From Pseudomonas fluorescens (GTDB lineage: Bacteria > Pseudomonadota > Gammaproteobacteria > Pseudomonadales > Pseudomonadaceae): a DNA stretch of 64,000 nucleotides. Position 1 is the first letter of the stretch. Every line of letters begins with the position of its first letter. The translations under genes and the position numbers were made by a program. The DNA lies in the NCBI RefSeq assembly GCF_902497625.1, contig NZ_CABVGX010000031.1, positions 1-64,000 of the forward strand, read 5' to 3'. Below are positions 17,108 through 27,600 of this stretch, one piece after another. The notes below the pieces were generated by a model, which did not search any database, was not told the DNA's origin, and saw only the letters and a program-made list of their open reading frames with translations.

Positions 17108-17179
17108 GCACTGATTACAGCCTTGATTAGCCGATGAAACAAATCATCCATCGCACTTGGACCGATACTATTTTGCACT
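17108..17179 (-). promoter_or_regulatory. Candidate MtlR operator: three AGTGC direct repeats before mtlE
   Basis: On the minus strand AGTGC occurs at 17179-17175, 17157-17153 and 17112-17108, all in the same direction. The gaps are 22 and 45 bases, close to two and four helical turns, as expected for AraC-family regulators that bind one DNA face. MtlR is encoded just upstream. Binding is inference. Confidence 0.5.
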
Positions 17180-17256
17180 GGGTTCTGCAGGAGGTGCGTG
17201 ACACGGCGAAGTTGCCAGTGAGGAAGGGTGGCTTGTGTACAGATTTTCAACCTTCA

Positions 17257-17334
17257 AAAAAGATCGCAGGCTGCGCCAGCGCCTACATTGAAACGCAATT
17301 CCCTGTAGCAGCTGGCGCAGCCTGCTATCTTTTG
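17257..17334. repeat. REP-type inverted repeat pair between mtlR and mtlE
   Basis: AGATCGCAGGCTGCGCCAGC (17261-17280) and GCTGGCGCAGCCTGCTATCT (17311-17330) are near-perfect inverted arms, kin to the element at 3-75. It lies just beyond the mtlR stop and may double as its transcription end. Confidence 0.85.
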
Positions 17335-17342
17335 ACCTTCCA

Positions 17343-18248
17343 TCAACTGTGATTCTGCTCAGTTAGCCGCTGCACCGCCAGGCGCCGGTAGTGAGACGGC
17401 GTCATGCCTTTGAGCTGCTGGAAACGCCGGTTGAAGTTGGAGATATTGTTGAAGCCTGATTCGAAGCACACATCGGTCACCGGCTTATCGCCATCGGCCA
17501 GCAACTCGCAGGACTTGCTGATGCGCAACCGATTGACGAACTCGATAAAGCACCGGCCGGTCGCCTGCTTGAACACACGGCTGAAGTAAGTCGGCTTCAT
17601 GCCCAGATGCCCCGCGACCTCTTCCAGGGGCAACTCGCGAGCATAGTGGGCAAAGATGTAATCCACCGCCCGGTTGGTGCGATCAATATTATGTTCGTCT
17701 GCCAGTTGCGGGGTTGTCGCGCCCGACAGCAGTTGATAATCGTCGGTTGCGGCCAGGAGCTCCAGCAGAATAAAGAAGTGTCCAAGCCTGGTCACTCCGC
17801 TCGAGTCGGCGATCCGCTGCATCAAATCGGTGGCCTGGCGAATCGTATGTTTGCAGCGAAATTCAATGCCGTACTGGGCGCGCTCCAGCAAAGGTGCGAG
17901 CGATCTCAGTTCGGCAAATACCTGATGACCGCCTTCGAACAACTCATCGGTGAAATTGACCAGCATGTCTCGCTTGGGTACCACTTCATCCTCGGCTACC
18001 TGGCTGATCCAGTTGTGCGGCAGGTTGGGGCCGGTGAGGAATAATGTTTCCGGGTAGAAATTGCCAATGTAATCACCAATGAAGACCTTGCCGGAGCTGG
18101 CGACGATCAGGTGCAGCTCGTACTCTTTGTGAAAGTGCCAGCGCACCAGCGGGCACGGAAAACCATGTTGACGATAGATGATGGACAACCCGTTGTGGTC
18201 ATCCATCAACTCGTAGGAAGGGTCGGTGACTCTGGCCGTTCGGTTCAT
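17343..18248 (-). CDS. mtlR: AraC-family activator of the mannitol operon
   Basis: 301 aa. An N-terminal cupin-like sugar-sensing domain (HFHKEYELHLIVASSGKVFIGDYIGNF, residues 38-70) is followed by a C-terminal double helix-turn-helix domain from about residue 195 (LPLEEVAGHLGMKPTYFSRVFKQATGRCFIEFVNRLRISKSCELL) ending in DVCFESGFNNISNFNRRFQQLKGMTPSHYRRL. This is the standard AraC/XylS layout, and its place upstream of mtlE matches MtlR of P. fluorescens, the polyol-responsive activator. The gap to mtlE contains direct repeats suited to such a protein. Confidence 0.93.
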   Translation of the reverse strand: MNRTARVTDPSYELMDDHNGLSIIYRQHGFPCPLVRWHFHKEYELHLIVASSGKVFIGDYIGNFYPETLFLTGPNLPHNWISQVAEDEVVPKRDMLVNFTDELFEGGHQVFAELRSLAPLLERAQYGIEFRCKHTIRQATDLMQRIADSSGVTRLGHFFILLELLAATDDYQLLSGATTPQLADEHNIDRTNRAVDYIFAHYARELPLEEVAGHLGMKPTYFSRVFKQATGRCFIEFVNRLRISKSCELLADGDKPVTDVCFESGFNNISNFNRRFQQLKGMTPSHYRRLAVQRLTEQNHS

Positions 18249-18327
18249 GTCAGGCTGCTTTTATTGTTATCGCAGGTCCGATCATGCCCTTTTCATGACG
18301 GTTAATGCCAGTGCCAAGCCAGTCGAC

Positions 18328-19209
18328 TCAGGGCCGGGCATGCAGCCGGTCACCGTAAACCGCTTTCATGCTGGTGGCGCTCCAGCAATATTGAACGAGC
18401 CTGGACTCTTCGAAAAAGTCAGTATTGATGATGCTGCATCGAGTGACCCAGTCGCCCGAGGTGCTGAACCAGTCGTTGATGTGGTTCTTGATATGTTGGG
18501 GGCCGCCCAGCCGGGTGTAGGTCGTTGCCGACAGCGACCACAGGAACGAGGTGTTTGGCGTTTCTGCAAGCGTCTTCACGATGAGCCGTTGCAACTGATC
18601 TGTATCGGTAATATCGCTGCCAGACCATTTATGCGGAATGTTCGGCCAGAAGTATTCGCCATCCAGGCCAGGCCTGGAAACAGCCGAGATGACAATTCTG
18701 CGTCGTGAACTGGTTTCCTTGAGTTGCCCGACCGTCTTGGCCGAGTCGTACCAGGGAATCAGGCGCGTCCCAAGCCGGTCCAGCAGAATGTCCCCCAGCT
18801 TTTGGTGATTGAAAGGTTTATCACCATCACCCAGTTGATGCAGATCCAGAACGACAAACTCGTTGCTGTTGGTGTCCAGGAACGACACCAGCGCTTCGAT
18901 CATGTCGTCCAGGACCCGGTGCGACTGAAAGCCATTGTGGTGAAAATAAAAGATCGACTGATCGGCGGCTTCGCGATAACCGAGGCGTATGTCGAACACC
19001 CGCGCGCCATTGGCAAGTTGCCAGGCAAATGAATCGTTTTGACAGGTCGTCCAGTTGCCGACGATCACTTCGTAGTTGGGTGCTTTTTTATCCATTCCGG
19101 CGTTATGTGCGCCTGGCCAGACAATATCGGTCAGTCTGAGCGTGTCGATGTTGAGGACATTGCTCATCCAGGTGTTCTTGTTCAGATGATCTGTTGCGGT
19201 ACGAGTCAT
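18328..19209 (-). CDS. PI-PLC X-domain-like phosphodiesterase
   Basis: 293 aa. Bacterial phosphatidylinositol-specific phospholipase C features are visible: WPGAHNAG with a catalytic-type His at residue 35, GARVFDIRLGYRE (residues 68-80), and FYFHHNGF with a second His at 90 or 91, then FVVLDLHQLGDG. Such enzymes cleave phosphoinositides or related phosphodiesters by acid-base catalysis with two histidines. No signal peptide is seen, so export would need another route or the enzyme acts inside. The start at 19209 has AAGGAA 6-7 bases upstream; the ATG two codons earlier overlaps that site. Neighbours are a glycosyltransferase and a large toxin-like protein on the same strand. Substrate unknown. 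Confidence 0.75.
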   Translation of the reverse strand: MTRTATDHLNKNTWMSNVLNIDTLRLTDIVWPGAHNAGMDKKAPNYEVIVGNWTTCQNDSFAWQLANGARVFDIRLGYREAADQSIFYFHHNGFQSHRVLDDMIEALVSFLDTNSNEFVVLDLHQLGDGDKPFNHQKLGDILLDRLGTRLIPWYDSAKTVGQLKETSSRRRIVISAVSRPGLDGEYFWPNIPHKWSGSDITDTDQLQRLIVKTLAETPNTSFLWSLSATTYTRLGGPQHIKNHINDWFSTSGDWVTRCSIINTDFFEESRLVQYCWSATSMKAVYGDRLHARP

Positions 19210-19404
19210 GTGCATTCCTTTGTGACTGACGTCTCTCTCCGTCCTGGAGATAAGAGTGATGGAATCAAGCCGAGCCTTGATGTTATCCAGCGCGACGGCT
19301 GACTATATAATCCGCCTTGGCAAAGCGGCCAAGTGTCGGCTTGATACAACAAGTATCTGCCGACAATCTCCATTCGTGTCGTCTGGTAAAGCGCGGGCTG
19401 TTCA

Positions 19405-20694
19405 CTAAGGGCGGTTTTTTGCTTCGATCCATTGCGCCATGTATTGAGTGCTCTTGTGCTGATGATGACGCAGCATGCTCCCGGTAAAATTGTGGGTGCG
19501 CAGTTGATCAAGCTGTTGTCGGCAGTGCATCAGCCTGTCGATCAGTACCGGACCATGAACCGATTGCTGATAACGTTCTTGCAACAGCGCAAATCCTTGG
19601 GCTTGTGCGTTCTGCCATTGCTGCTCGTCGCTGTAGAGCCGTACCGCGTGTTCGGCCAGCTGCCGCGCCGTGCTGGCGACAGCGCCGGGCCAAGGAGCAT
19701 CTCCATGCATGCCTTCGGCACCGATCGGCGTGGTGACACTCGGCGTACCGCAGAGCATCGCATCGACGATCTTGCCTTTGATGCCGGCACCAAAGCGCAG
19801 GGGCGCCAGACACACCCGCGCGGCCGACATGACTTGCAAGGCATCTTCTGCCCAGTTCATCACATGGAAGCCTTGCGCAGCGTTATGCAATGCTGTGGCC
19901 TTGGGAGGCGTGTAAGCGCCATAGATGTGTAACTGCGCAGTCGGCAATTTTTCACGAATCATCGGCCATAACGTTGTCTTCATCCACAACACGGCATCCC
20001 AGTTGGGCGCATGGCGGAAGTTGCCAATACTGAGGAAATGCGAGCGGCTTTCAAAGGAGGCCGGCGTTGACTCCGGAAGATTCACCATCAATGGACACCA
20101 TTGCAGCAAAGCATGCGGCACTTTGAACTGCTCGACCAGCAACTCGATCTCCACTTGCGAAATCATCAGGTTCAAATCACAACGATATATCGCGGCGATC
20201 TCGCGCTTGGCCAGATCGGTGTTGGCCATGAGTGCAAACTCTTCTGGCAACGCGGGCGCGAACAACTCTCTGAAATCGTTGCCATCCTGGCTGGCTGCAA
20301 GCCGGTCCTTGAGGCGCTGATGCCGGGCATGCCGCAGGCTTTGCAAATCCTGCGTCGCCAGAACGCGTAAGGCGTCGGGGCAGTGTTTTTCGACGCGCCA
20401 GCCAAATTGCTCCTCCATCATGAATTGCTCGAACACGACAATGTCCGGCGCCAGATCACTGATGAAAGTGTCAAAGCTGCTGTTGTTCAGTTCAATCGCC
20501 ACTTCTCGAATGCCCAGCGCAGTCAGGTCCTCCTGGTGTTCGCCAGCGCCGGCCGGGCTGCTGAAAGTCACGTCCCAGCCTTGTTGCAGGAACGTCCTGA
20601 GCAGTTGCATCACGTACCCGCCCGCTGCGGAGGAACGAGGCTCGGGCCAGACGTAACCAATCATCAGGACCTTGGTTGCGCGGGGTAGGTTCAT
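19405..20694 (-). CDS. Glycosyltransferase, GT4-like (GT-B fold)
   Basis: 429 aa. The N-terminal half has KVLMIGYVWPEPRSSAAGGYVMQLLRTF, the acceptor-side loop with a glycine pair typical of GT-B enzymes. The C-terminal half has FLSIGNFRHAPNWDAVLWM and LAPLRFGAGIKGKIVDAMLCGTPSVTTPIGAEG, the nucleotide-sugar binding block with the conserved Lys. No signal peptide or membrane segment is seen. It stands 195 bases upstream of the PI-PLC-like gene and 127 bases downstream of the toxin-like gene, all on the minus strand. Acceptor and donor are unknown; glycosylation of the neighbouring large protein is only a possibility. Confidence 0.8.
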   Translation of the reverse strand: MNLPRATKVLMIGYVWPEPRSSAAGGYVMQLLRTFLQQGWDVTFSSPAGAGEHQEDLTALGIREVAIELNNSSFDTFISDLAPDIVVFEQFMMEEQFGWRVEKHCPDALRVLATQDLQSLRHARHQRLKDRLAASQDGNDFRELFAPALPEEFALMANTDLAKREIAAIYRCDLNLMISQVEIELLVEQFKVPHALLQWCPLMVNLPESTPASFESRSHFLSIGNFRHAPNWDAVLWMKTTLWPMIREKLPTAQLHIYGAYTPPKATALHNAAQGFHVMNWAEDALQVMSAARVCLAPLRFGAGIKGKIVDAMLCGTPSVTTPIGAEGMHGDAPWPGAVASTARQLAEHAVRLYSDEQQWQNAQAQGFALLQERYQQSVHGPVLIDRLMHCRQQLDQLRTHNFTGSMLRHHQHKSTQYMAQWIEAKNRP

Positions 20695-20821
20695 GAATGC
20701 AATTTCCTTAAAGCAACGGCATAAAATCGCATTAAATCATAGGTAGTGAACCCACTGCTGCGAGTCGCGTGCAGGGACGGGCGCCGAGCGCCGCGCCCCG
20801 CGTCGCTGCGACAAGTGCGGA

Positions 20822-23782
20822 TCAGGCGAACGCAGACGCTCCCATAGCCGACAGATCCCTGTAATTGGTAATTTTGGCTCCACGGGCCTGGTGAGTTTCA
20901 AGGTCCAGTTGATACCAGTCGACCCCTCTTTTAATCAGCAACACGTCTGTTGCCTGGGACAGTTCCGCGACAGTGCTCAATCGCGCAAGCTTGAGATCGG
21001 CGTTGCCGAAGCACCTGGCTGCATTGAGCGCATCGTGCATCCCGCCTATCGATCGAATTTTTCGAGTGGCCCTGCTGGAAGCCATGGCTCCCCGTCCGGA
21101 GATCAACAAAGCGCCCTGTTTGGTGATGCTCGCCCCTTTCTTGAACAAACTCGGATACCCATCCAGCGGGTTTATCAAACTCAGTGCGAAACTTGCCGAC
21201 AGCCTGATCAGGGCGATCGATCTTGACAGCACACTCCCGGTCTTCATCACAATGCTGGCAAATTTTGGAGCCACACCTGCTACGGCCCCCATTATCGCCA
21301 ACCCATCCAGTGCACAGCCAAAAACCCCGGCTTGCTCACGCTCAGGGTCACCCGATGTCAGGTCCTCAATACAACTCTTGAAGGGGATGATCAGATTAAG
21401 CATCAGGTCAACCCGCTCTTCGGAGTTCTTGCGGGCCGCCTCCAGTGGCGCGACTCCGTACCCCTGATCGTAGAGTTCGTTACGCCTGGCCGGTGGGAAG
21501 AACTCAATGATCCTGGCCACCGTGTCAGCTGAGCGCTTCGAGAAAAACGAATCGAGATGGCTTCTGGACCTTGGTGCGATCAACTTTTCATTGGATTCAT
21601 ACAATTTTTCGACGACGACGAGGCTGTTGATGTTTTTAACCGGTTTGGTGCCGTTGAGATAGGCATTAACATCCAGCGGCCACTCCATCTCGCGGGCCTT
21701 CCACTGTTTTGCATCCTTGTCGACGGCCTGGGTCGGGGTGAGATATTCGGTGGCGGTTACCGCGAATACATCCACCAGATCAGGTCGGCTTATACATTCG
21801 GCGCGCAAGGTGAACAATTCATAGTAGTAACGTTTGGCACCAAGGGAAGAACAGATAACGACCCCGTAGCGACCCCGATATTTGTCTCGCAATCGCTGGG
21901 TTTCCTGCGTCACCCCAGTGGGAACCGGTCGGCGAACGGTGAACAGGCTGAGCGCGCCGTATTCCAGGCGAATTCGGTCTTTCTCTGGCATTTTCGTCAG
22001 GGCAAGCTTCAGTGCCGTGGCCGTTGCCAGCTGTAACTGTTTGAAGTAACTGTCGAATGTCTGATTATACAGAACGTGGATATTTTGCAGTCGCTGTATG
22101 TATGGTTCAACTTGTTTTATTTCAAAGGGCTCGAAAGTACTACCGATAGAACTCGACAGCCGAAGCCCTGTCCATCCCTCCATCAGAAGATCACCCGACA
22201 TGAACAGCTCGTGGATTGATATTTTCCGGCTCTTTGGCAAGTCTTTGTGAATGTAGTATTTGTTGGTCAGGTAAGCGCCATCGGGCATAGCTCTCTGCAG
22301 TTCCTTTAACGCCATCTCATTACGAGTCGGCAGTGGCGTGCTAAACGCATTACTGCATTGCTCCAGAGCGTGCGTATACTGCGCATAACACGTCTGTGCT
22401 GTATTTAAATCATCTGCGCTATATTCACCATTAACGTTGCAGGCGATGAGGCCGTTGACCGACCCCCAGTTCAGCAGCGGGGAGATTACAGCCATTGCAA
22501 ACTGTTGTTCGAGATGATCATCGAGCGGCCCAAGATCGGCGTATGCCTGCACTTGCGCATAGGTCATCCTTCTGCAAGACCCTGGCACCATACTTTCAAT
22601 CTTCGACACGCTCATGCCATGTGCTACCCACGCGGGTGAATCAATGGTCATATTCTCCGGAATGTCCCTGACCACAAATTCAGGTGCTTGATCGGCTACC
22701 AGGATGTAGGCGGCGACGGCGGCGGCTGAAGCTTCGATGAGATTGCCGGCGATCAGGTGCTGTTCCAGATTGCGTAATACCTGATAGGGGTGGAGGGCTA
22801 CATTTGCTGACTGGTAAAGCTCATAGCCTTGCACACGGCCTGCAGTTTCCAACTCGCCAATGTCGCTATCAATGTTGAGTACGATAGCCGCCATGAGGAG
22901 CTGCTGCAGATCCTTTGGATGGGGTGTATCGTCATTTTCGCTGCCATACCAATCCAGGGCGTCGATACAGTCCTGAGCGAGATTCACGGGCACCAGGTTT
23001 TGCCACAGCTCAATGAAGTATTGATCGGGCTCAACACTAAAGCTGGCGATCGTATAAACATCGGTTTTGACCAGTTGGCTCAGCAATTGCCCTGCCTTCG
23101 TCATCCCATAATGTGCAGTCAACGCGACGATCTTTTTCCTTTGTTCCCGGGACAGCGCAGTATGAGAAACTCCAGGTCCTTGCAAGAGATCGTAATAGTT
23201 ACCGTTGCCGGGTAATCGAGGGCGTTTTCTGGTCAGAAAATCAATGAGGTTTGCCAGTTGCCGGGCAGTGGAGGGCATCGGATGTCCATAGAAGCGAAAC
23301 CACTGCTCGGCGTTCATCTCATCGGTGCTATAGATGAAGCCACCAGCCCGGCCCGCATAGATACCGAGCTCATCGAGCTCGCGGCTGAGCAGATCATTTT
23401 CCTTGAACAGGTCATCAATGTGCATGTATTCATCGTTGACCAGCACGCGCAGGTTTTTTTTGTCATCGCATACGTAGGTGGCAGTGTCCGGCAGAGACGA
23501 CAGCGCTTCGAGCTCCTGGAATTGAGCACTGCTCAATATGCCCTTTAGTTTGGATTGCCCGGCTCGCTGAGCCAGCAGCAGCGAGCTCTCATAGGGTGCC
23601 GGAATAACCAGTTCACAAAGTCTGAATTCAATGTTGGGGTCTGGAAGGACGGTGAATGCATTTGTCAGAGCTTGGGTAATAAATTCTTTTTCGAGTTTAT
23701 TGGCGTGGGCAAGGGTTTCCAGATCTGCTTGTAAAGTGTCGAGGGTGGTCGGTTTGATGCCGTCGTGGGCAAAGTTATTCAT
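20822..23782 (-). CDS. Large toxin-like protein of unknown function (986 aa)
   Basis: No family could be named with confidence. The mostly helical, hydrophilic body (residues 1-810) has blocks seen in large Pseudomonas proteins annotated as dermonecrotic-toxin-domain or TcdA/TcdB-like, for example YELFTLRAECISRPDLVD and ARIIEFFPPARRNELYDQGYGVAPLEAARKNSEERVDLML near 700-800. Residues about 820-875 form a hydrophobic stretch (GVFGCALDGLAIMGAVAGVAP onward) that could insert in a membrane. No signal peptide is visible. ATG at 23782 has AAGGA 7 bases upstream. Several stretches (for example 22040-22400) are AT-richer than the flanking genes, a hint of transfer. Intracellular effector, secreted toxin, or surface protein are all open. 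Confidence 0.6.
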   Translation of the reverse strand: MNNFAHDGIKPTTLDTLQADLETLAHANKLEKEFITQALTNAFTVLPDPNIEFRLCELVIPAPYESSLLLAQRAGQSKLKGILSSAQFQELEALSSLPDTATYVCDDKKNLRVLVNDEYMHIDDLFKENDLLSRELDELGIYAGRAGGFIYSTDEMNAEQWFRFYGHPMPSTARQLANLIDFLTRKRPRLPGNGNYYDLLQGPGVSHTALSREQRKKIVALTAHYGMTKAGQLLSQLVKTDVYTIASFSVEPDQYFIELWQNLVPVNLAQDCIDALDWYGSENDDTPHPKDLQQLLMAAIVLNIDSDIGELETAGRVQGYELYQSANVALHPYQVLRNLEQHLIAGNLIEASAAAVAAYILVADQAPEFVVRDIPENMTIDSPAWVAHGMSVSKIESMVPGSCRRMTYAQVQAYADLGPLDDHLEQQFAMAVISPLLNWGSVNGLIACNVNGEYSADDLNTAQTCYAQYTHALEQCSNAFSTPLPTRNEMALKELQRAMPDGAYLTNKYYIHKDLPKSRKISIHELFMSGDLLMEGWTGLRLSSSIGSTFEPFEIKQVEPYIQRLQNIHVLYNQTFDSYFKQLQLATATALKLALTKMPEKDRIRLEYGALSLFTVRRPVPTGVTQETQRLRDKYRGRYGVVICSSLGAKRYYYELFTLRAECISRPDLVDVFAVTATEYLTPTQAVDKDAKQWKAREMEWPLDVNAYLNGTKPVKNINSLVVVEKLYESNEKLIAPRSRSHLDSFFSKRSADTVARIIEFFPPARRNELYDQGYGVAPLEAARKNSEERVDLMLNLIIPFKSCIEDLTSGDPEREQAGVFGCALDGLAIMGAVAGVAPKFASIVMKTGSVLSRSIALIRLSASFALSLINPLDGYPSLFKKGASITKQGALLISGRGAMASSRATRKIRSIGGMHDALNAARCFGNADLKLARLSTVAELSQATDVLLIKRGVDWYQLDLETHQARGAKITNYRDLSAMGASAFA

Positions 23783-24075
23783 CAATAAATCCTTTTATTT
23801 TCTAGATGAAACAGTTGGTGCGAACTTAACCAGTGTTATAAGTTCTTCAGTTGCAGGTTGAGCCTGCTGTGCGACTTAAGCCAGATGGTAATGTGGTCTT
23901 TTTGTTTCTTGAGGAAATAAAAGAATCGATGGATAAAGCCGCGGTACAGTTACAACAATTTCATGCTGTGGGCTTGCGAACGAGATCTGATGTTGGCCCG
24001 CCCCAGCGGTGCCGCTATAAGTGCCGTTCCGGCGTTGCACCAGGAACGTTTCGGGTAGCGGCCTTGCGTACTGTT

Positions 24076-24435
24076 TCAGGCGAGAATGGTTTTGACCTTG
24101 TCGCGAAGCGCGTCAATCGAAAAGGGTTTGCCAATGACTTGCATACCGGCGGGCACCTCCAGGCTTTCGGCGTAACCACTGGCAAACAGAATCGGCAGAT
24201 CGGCACGAACCATGCGCGCCTGTATAGCCAACTCTTTGCCATCCATCACGGGCAGCCCGACATCCGTCATCATCAGGTCGATGTGCTGATCTTCATCATT
24301 GAGAAATTCCAGCGCCTGTTCATACCCGTCCGCCTCAAGCACCTGGTACTCCAACTCCTCAAGAACATCGACAATCAGCATGCGCACGATGTTGTCGTCT
24401 TCAACGACCAGGATGATGGATTTTTCGGTGGACAT
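24076..24435 (-). CDS. Single-domain response regulator
   Basis: 119 aa, one CheY-like receiver and nothing else. Seen: ILVVEDDNIVR (acidic pair), phospho-acceptor Asp in MMTDVGLPVMDG near residue 57, FASGYAE, and the conserved Lys-Pro in VIGKPFSIDAL. Its sequence resembles the C-terminal receivers of hybrid kinases, including that of the kinase at 31491-33161 in this window. It is divergent from the large hybrid kinase at 24696 and may receive phosphate from it. The 293 bases after it, up to the toxin-like gene, hold no gene I can support. Confidence 0.9.
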   Translation of the reverse strand: MSTEKSIILVVEDDNIVRMLIVDVLEELEYQVLEADGYEQALEFLNDEDQHIDLMMTDVGLPVMDGKELAIQARMVRADLPILFASGYAESLEVPAGMQVIGKPFSIDALRDKVKTILA

Positions 24436-24695
24436 AGTGGGGCTCTCAAAATGGAAAGTGCGTTGGGCGATCGATCAAAAGTGTCGAAGCCTTGCATGAG
24501 TAACTGGCAGAACCCGACAAGTTCCCAGGCTCACTGCAAAAATAATAGCTGCACAACGGCCCCCAAGGATAACCGCTACGATGCCCGAGAGCAGCTGAAT
24601 GTAGGGATTTGCGCAAAAACACGTGAGAAGATTGGAAAAATGTAGCCGTTCTGGGGCAAACTCCCGGGTTTTCACTGGTTCGACAAGGCTTCCTT

Positions 24696-27600
24696 ATGAC
24701 CACGGCGTCTTCGGTTGATGAGCAACGATTCCGCAAACTTTTGAGCCGCAACGTCAGCCTGCCGTTGGGCGTGGGCGTGCTGAGCGCGTTTTTCTTTGTG
24801 TCGCTGATCACATATTTGCTGTCGGTAATTCAATGGGTCGAGCACACCGACCGAGTGATCAATAACGCCAATGAGGCGATCAAGCTGACCGTCGATCTGG
24901 AAACCGGCATGCGCGGATTTCTGCTCAGTGGCGACGAGAAGTTTCTCGAACCCTATGAAACCGCTCGGCCGAGGGTCACCGTCGCCCTCAATACACTGCT
25001 CGATCTGACCAACGACAACCCGGTACAAACCGATCGACTGAAAAGGCTGCAGGCCCTGCAAACCGAATGGGCTGAGTACGCGCAGAGCATGATCGAGCTG
25101 CAACGCACCAGCGGTGACTACCGCGGCGCGGTCAAGGCAGGGCGCGGCAAGCGCCTGACCGATGAAATCCGTAAGCAGTTCGAAGACGTGATCGACATGG
25201 AACAGCAGTTGCGTACCTCGCGTAACGCTGAAGTGCGCCGTACCACGATCTGGAGCATCAGCCTCTACGTGCTGTTCATCGTCGGCATCAGCGGCTTGCT
25301 CGCGTACATTGGCCGCCGGGATCTGGTGAACCTTTCGCAAAACTACAGCACCAACCTGGCTGCGCAACAGGCGAGCGCCCGGCGTCTGGAGCAACAAGCC
25401 TGGCTGCGCAACGGCCAGACCGAACTGGCCGAGCAAGTGTTGGGACAACTGTCGCTCAATCTGCTGGGCCGTAACATTCTGCAATTCTGCGCCCAATACC
25501 TCGATAGCGCCGTGGCGGCGCTCTATGTGCGTGAAGAGCACGGCGGCCTCAAGCGCGTCGCCACTTATGGCTTCTCGCGGGAGCAGGAAGAGCGCGATCA
25601 ACAGATCTACAGCGGCGAGGGGATTGTCGGGCAAGTGGCGGAAAATAACCGCCTTATACGCCTGGACAACGTGCCCGATGACTATTTGAAGGTCAGCTCA
25701 GGTCTGGGCGAAGGCCTGCCGCACAGCGTGCTGGTCGTGCCGACCAGCGATGACGAGCGGGTCAATGGCGTTATCGAGCTGGGTTTCCTGCGTCCGCTGG
25801 ATGAGCGCGACGTCGAATTGCTGGAACTGATTGCAGGCAACATTGGCACTTCTATCGAGGCTGCGCGTTATCGCCAGCGCCTGCAGGAAGTGCTTGCCGA
25901 AACCCAGCAACTCAACGAAGAGTTGCAAGTGCAACAGGAAGAGCTCAAGACCGCCAACGAAGAACTGGAAGAGCAGTCGCGGATCCTCAAGGAATCCCAG
26001 GCACATCTGGAGACCCAGCAGGTCGAGCTGGAACAAACCAACGAACAACTCGCCGAACAGGCGCAAATCCTGGCCGATCAGCGCGACGCCATGGACGTGA
26101 AAAACACCGAGCTCAATCAGGTGCAAATGCAACTTGAAGAGCGCGCCGACGAGTTGCAACGCTCCAGCAAGTACAAGTCCGAATTCCTTGCCAACATGTC
26201 CCACGAACTGCGCACGCCGCTGAACAGTTCGTTGATTCTGGCGAAGCTGCTGGCAGAAAACCCGCAGGACAACCTCAGCGCCGAGCAGGTCAAGTTTGCC
26301 GAGTCGATTTATTCTGCAGGCAACGATCTGTTGAATTTGATCAACGACATTCTCGACATCTCCAAGGTCGAGGCCGGCAAGCTCGATGTGCGCCCGGAGA
26401 ATACCAGCGTGGCCCGTCTGGTCGATGGCCTGCGCGGGATGTTCCAGCCGCTGGCGACCGAGAAAAAGCTGGATTTGCAGGTGGAATTGCAGCCCGGCGC
26501 GCCCATGTTGATTTATACCGACCGCCAGCGCCTTGAGCAGGTAATCAAGAACCTGCTGTCGAACGCGGTGAAATTCACCGAGCAGGGCTCCGTCAGCCTG
26601 AGCGTCGCCAGTCAGCCCGGCAACCGCATTGCCTTCGTCGTCCGCGACTCGGGCATCGGCATCGCCGCCGATCAGCAGGAAAGCATTTTCGAAGCTTTCC
26701 GCCAGGCTGATGGCACCACCAACAGACGCTACGGCGGCACGGGGCTGGGCCTGTCGATCTCGCGTGATCTGGCGGCGTTGCTGGGTGGTTCGATCAGCGT
26801 GAGCAGCCAGCCGGGGCAGGGCAGCGTGTTCACCCTGGTGTTGCCGCAACACTATGTTGAATCGGGGGAAGACCCGATCACGCCGATGACGGTCTTGCCG
26901 GAGGCGGTCAAGCCCCAGCAAGCGACACCGGCCGCGCTGGTACCGCTGATTGCGGACGTCGATATCCCGCGTTTCGACGATGACCGGGCCAACGCGCCGT
27001 TCGCCAACCGTTGCATTCTGGTGGTAGAAGACGAGCCGAATTTTGCCCGCATCCTCTATGACCTCGCACATGAACTGGGCTACCACTGCCTGGTCGCGCA
27101 CGGTGCCGATGAGGGGTATGACCTGGCCAGTGAATTCCTTCCGGATGCCATCCTGCTGGACATGCGTCTGCCGGACCATTCCGGCTTGACCGTGCTGCAA
27201 CGTTTGAAGGAGCACGCTGAAACCCGGCACATCCCGGTGCATGTGATTTCCGTGGAAGACCGGGTCGAAGCTGCGATGCATATGGGCGCGATCGGTTACG
27301 CGGTCAAGCCGACCACCCGCGAGGAGCTCAAGGACGTATTTGCCCGCCTTGAAGCCAAATTGACGCAAAAGGTCAAGCGCGTATTACTGGTAGAAGATGA
27401 CGACCTGCAGCGTGACAGCATCGCGCGGCTGATCGGCGACGATGATATCGAGATCACCGCCGTCGGTTTTGCTCAGGAAGCTCTCGACATGCTGCGCACG
27501 ACCATTTTCGACTGCATGATTATCGACCTGAAGCTGCCGGACATGCTCGGCGGCGATCTGCTTAAACGTATGTCGACCGAGGATATCTGTTCTTTCCCGC

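Noticed and set aside
23851..24645. 264-codon plus-strand frame between the toxin-like gene and the hybrid kinase
   Set aside because: Covers the whole lone receiver gene on the other strand; no ribosome site or known motif in its unique part.
25698..27368. 556-codon frame opposite the hybrid kinase
   Set aside because: Antisense shadow of a gene with clear CHASE3, GAF, HisKA and receiver motifs; no recognisable family.
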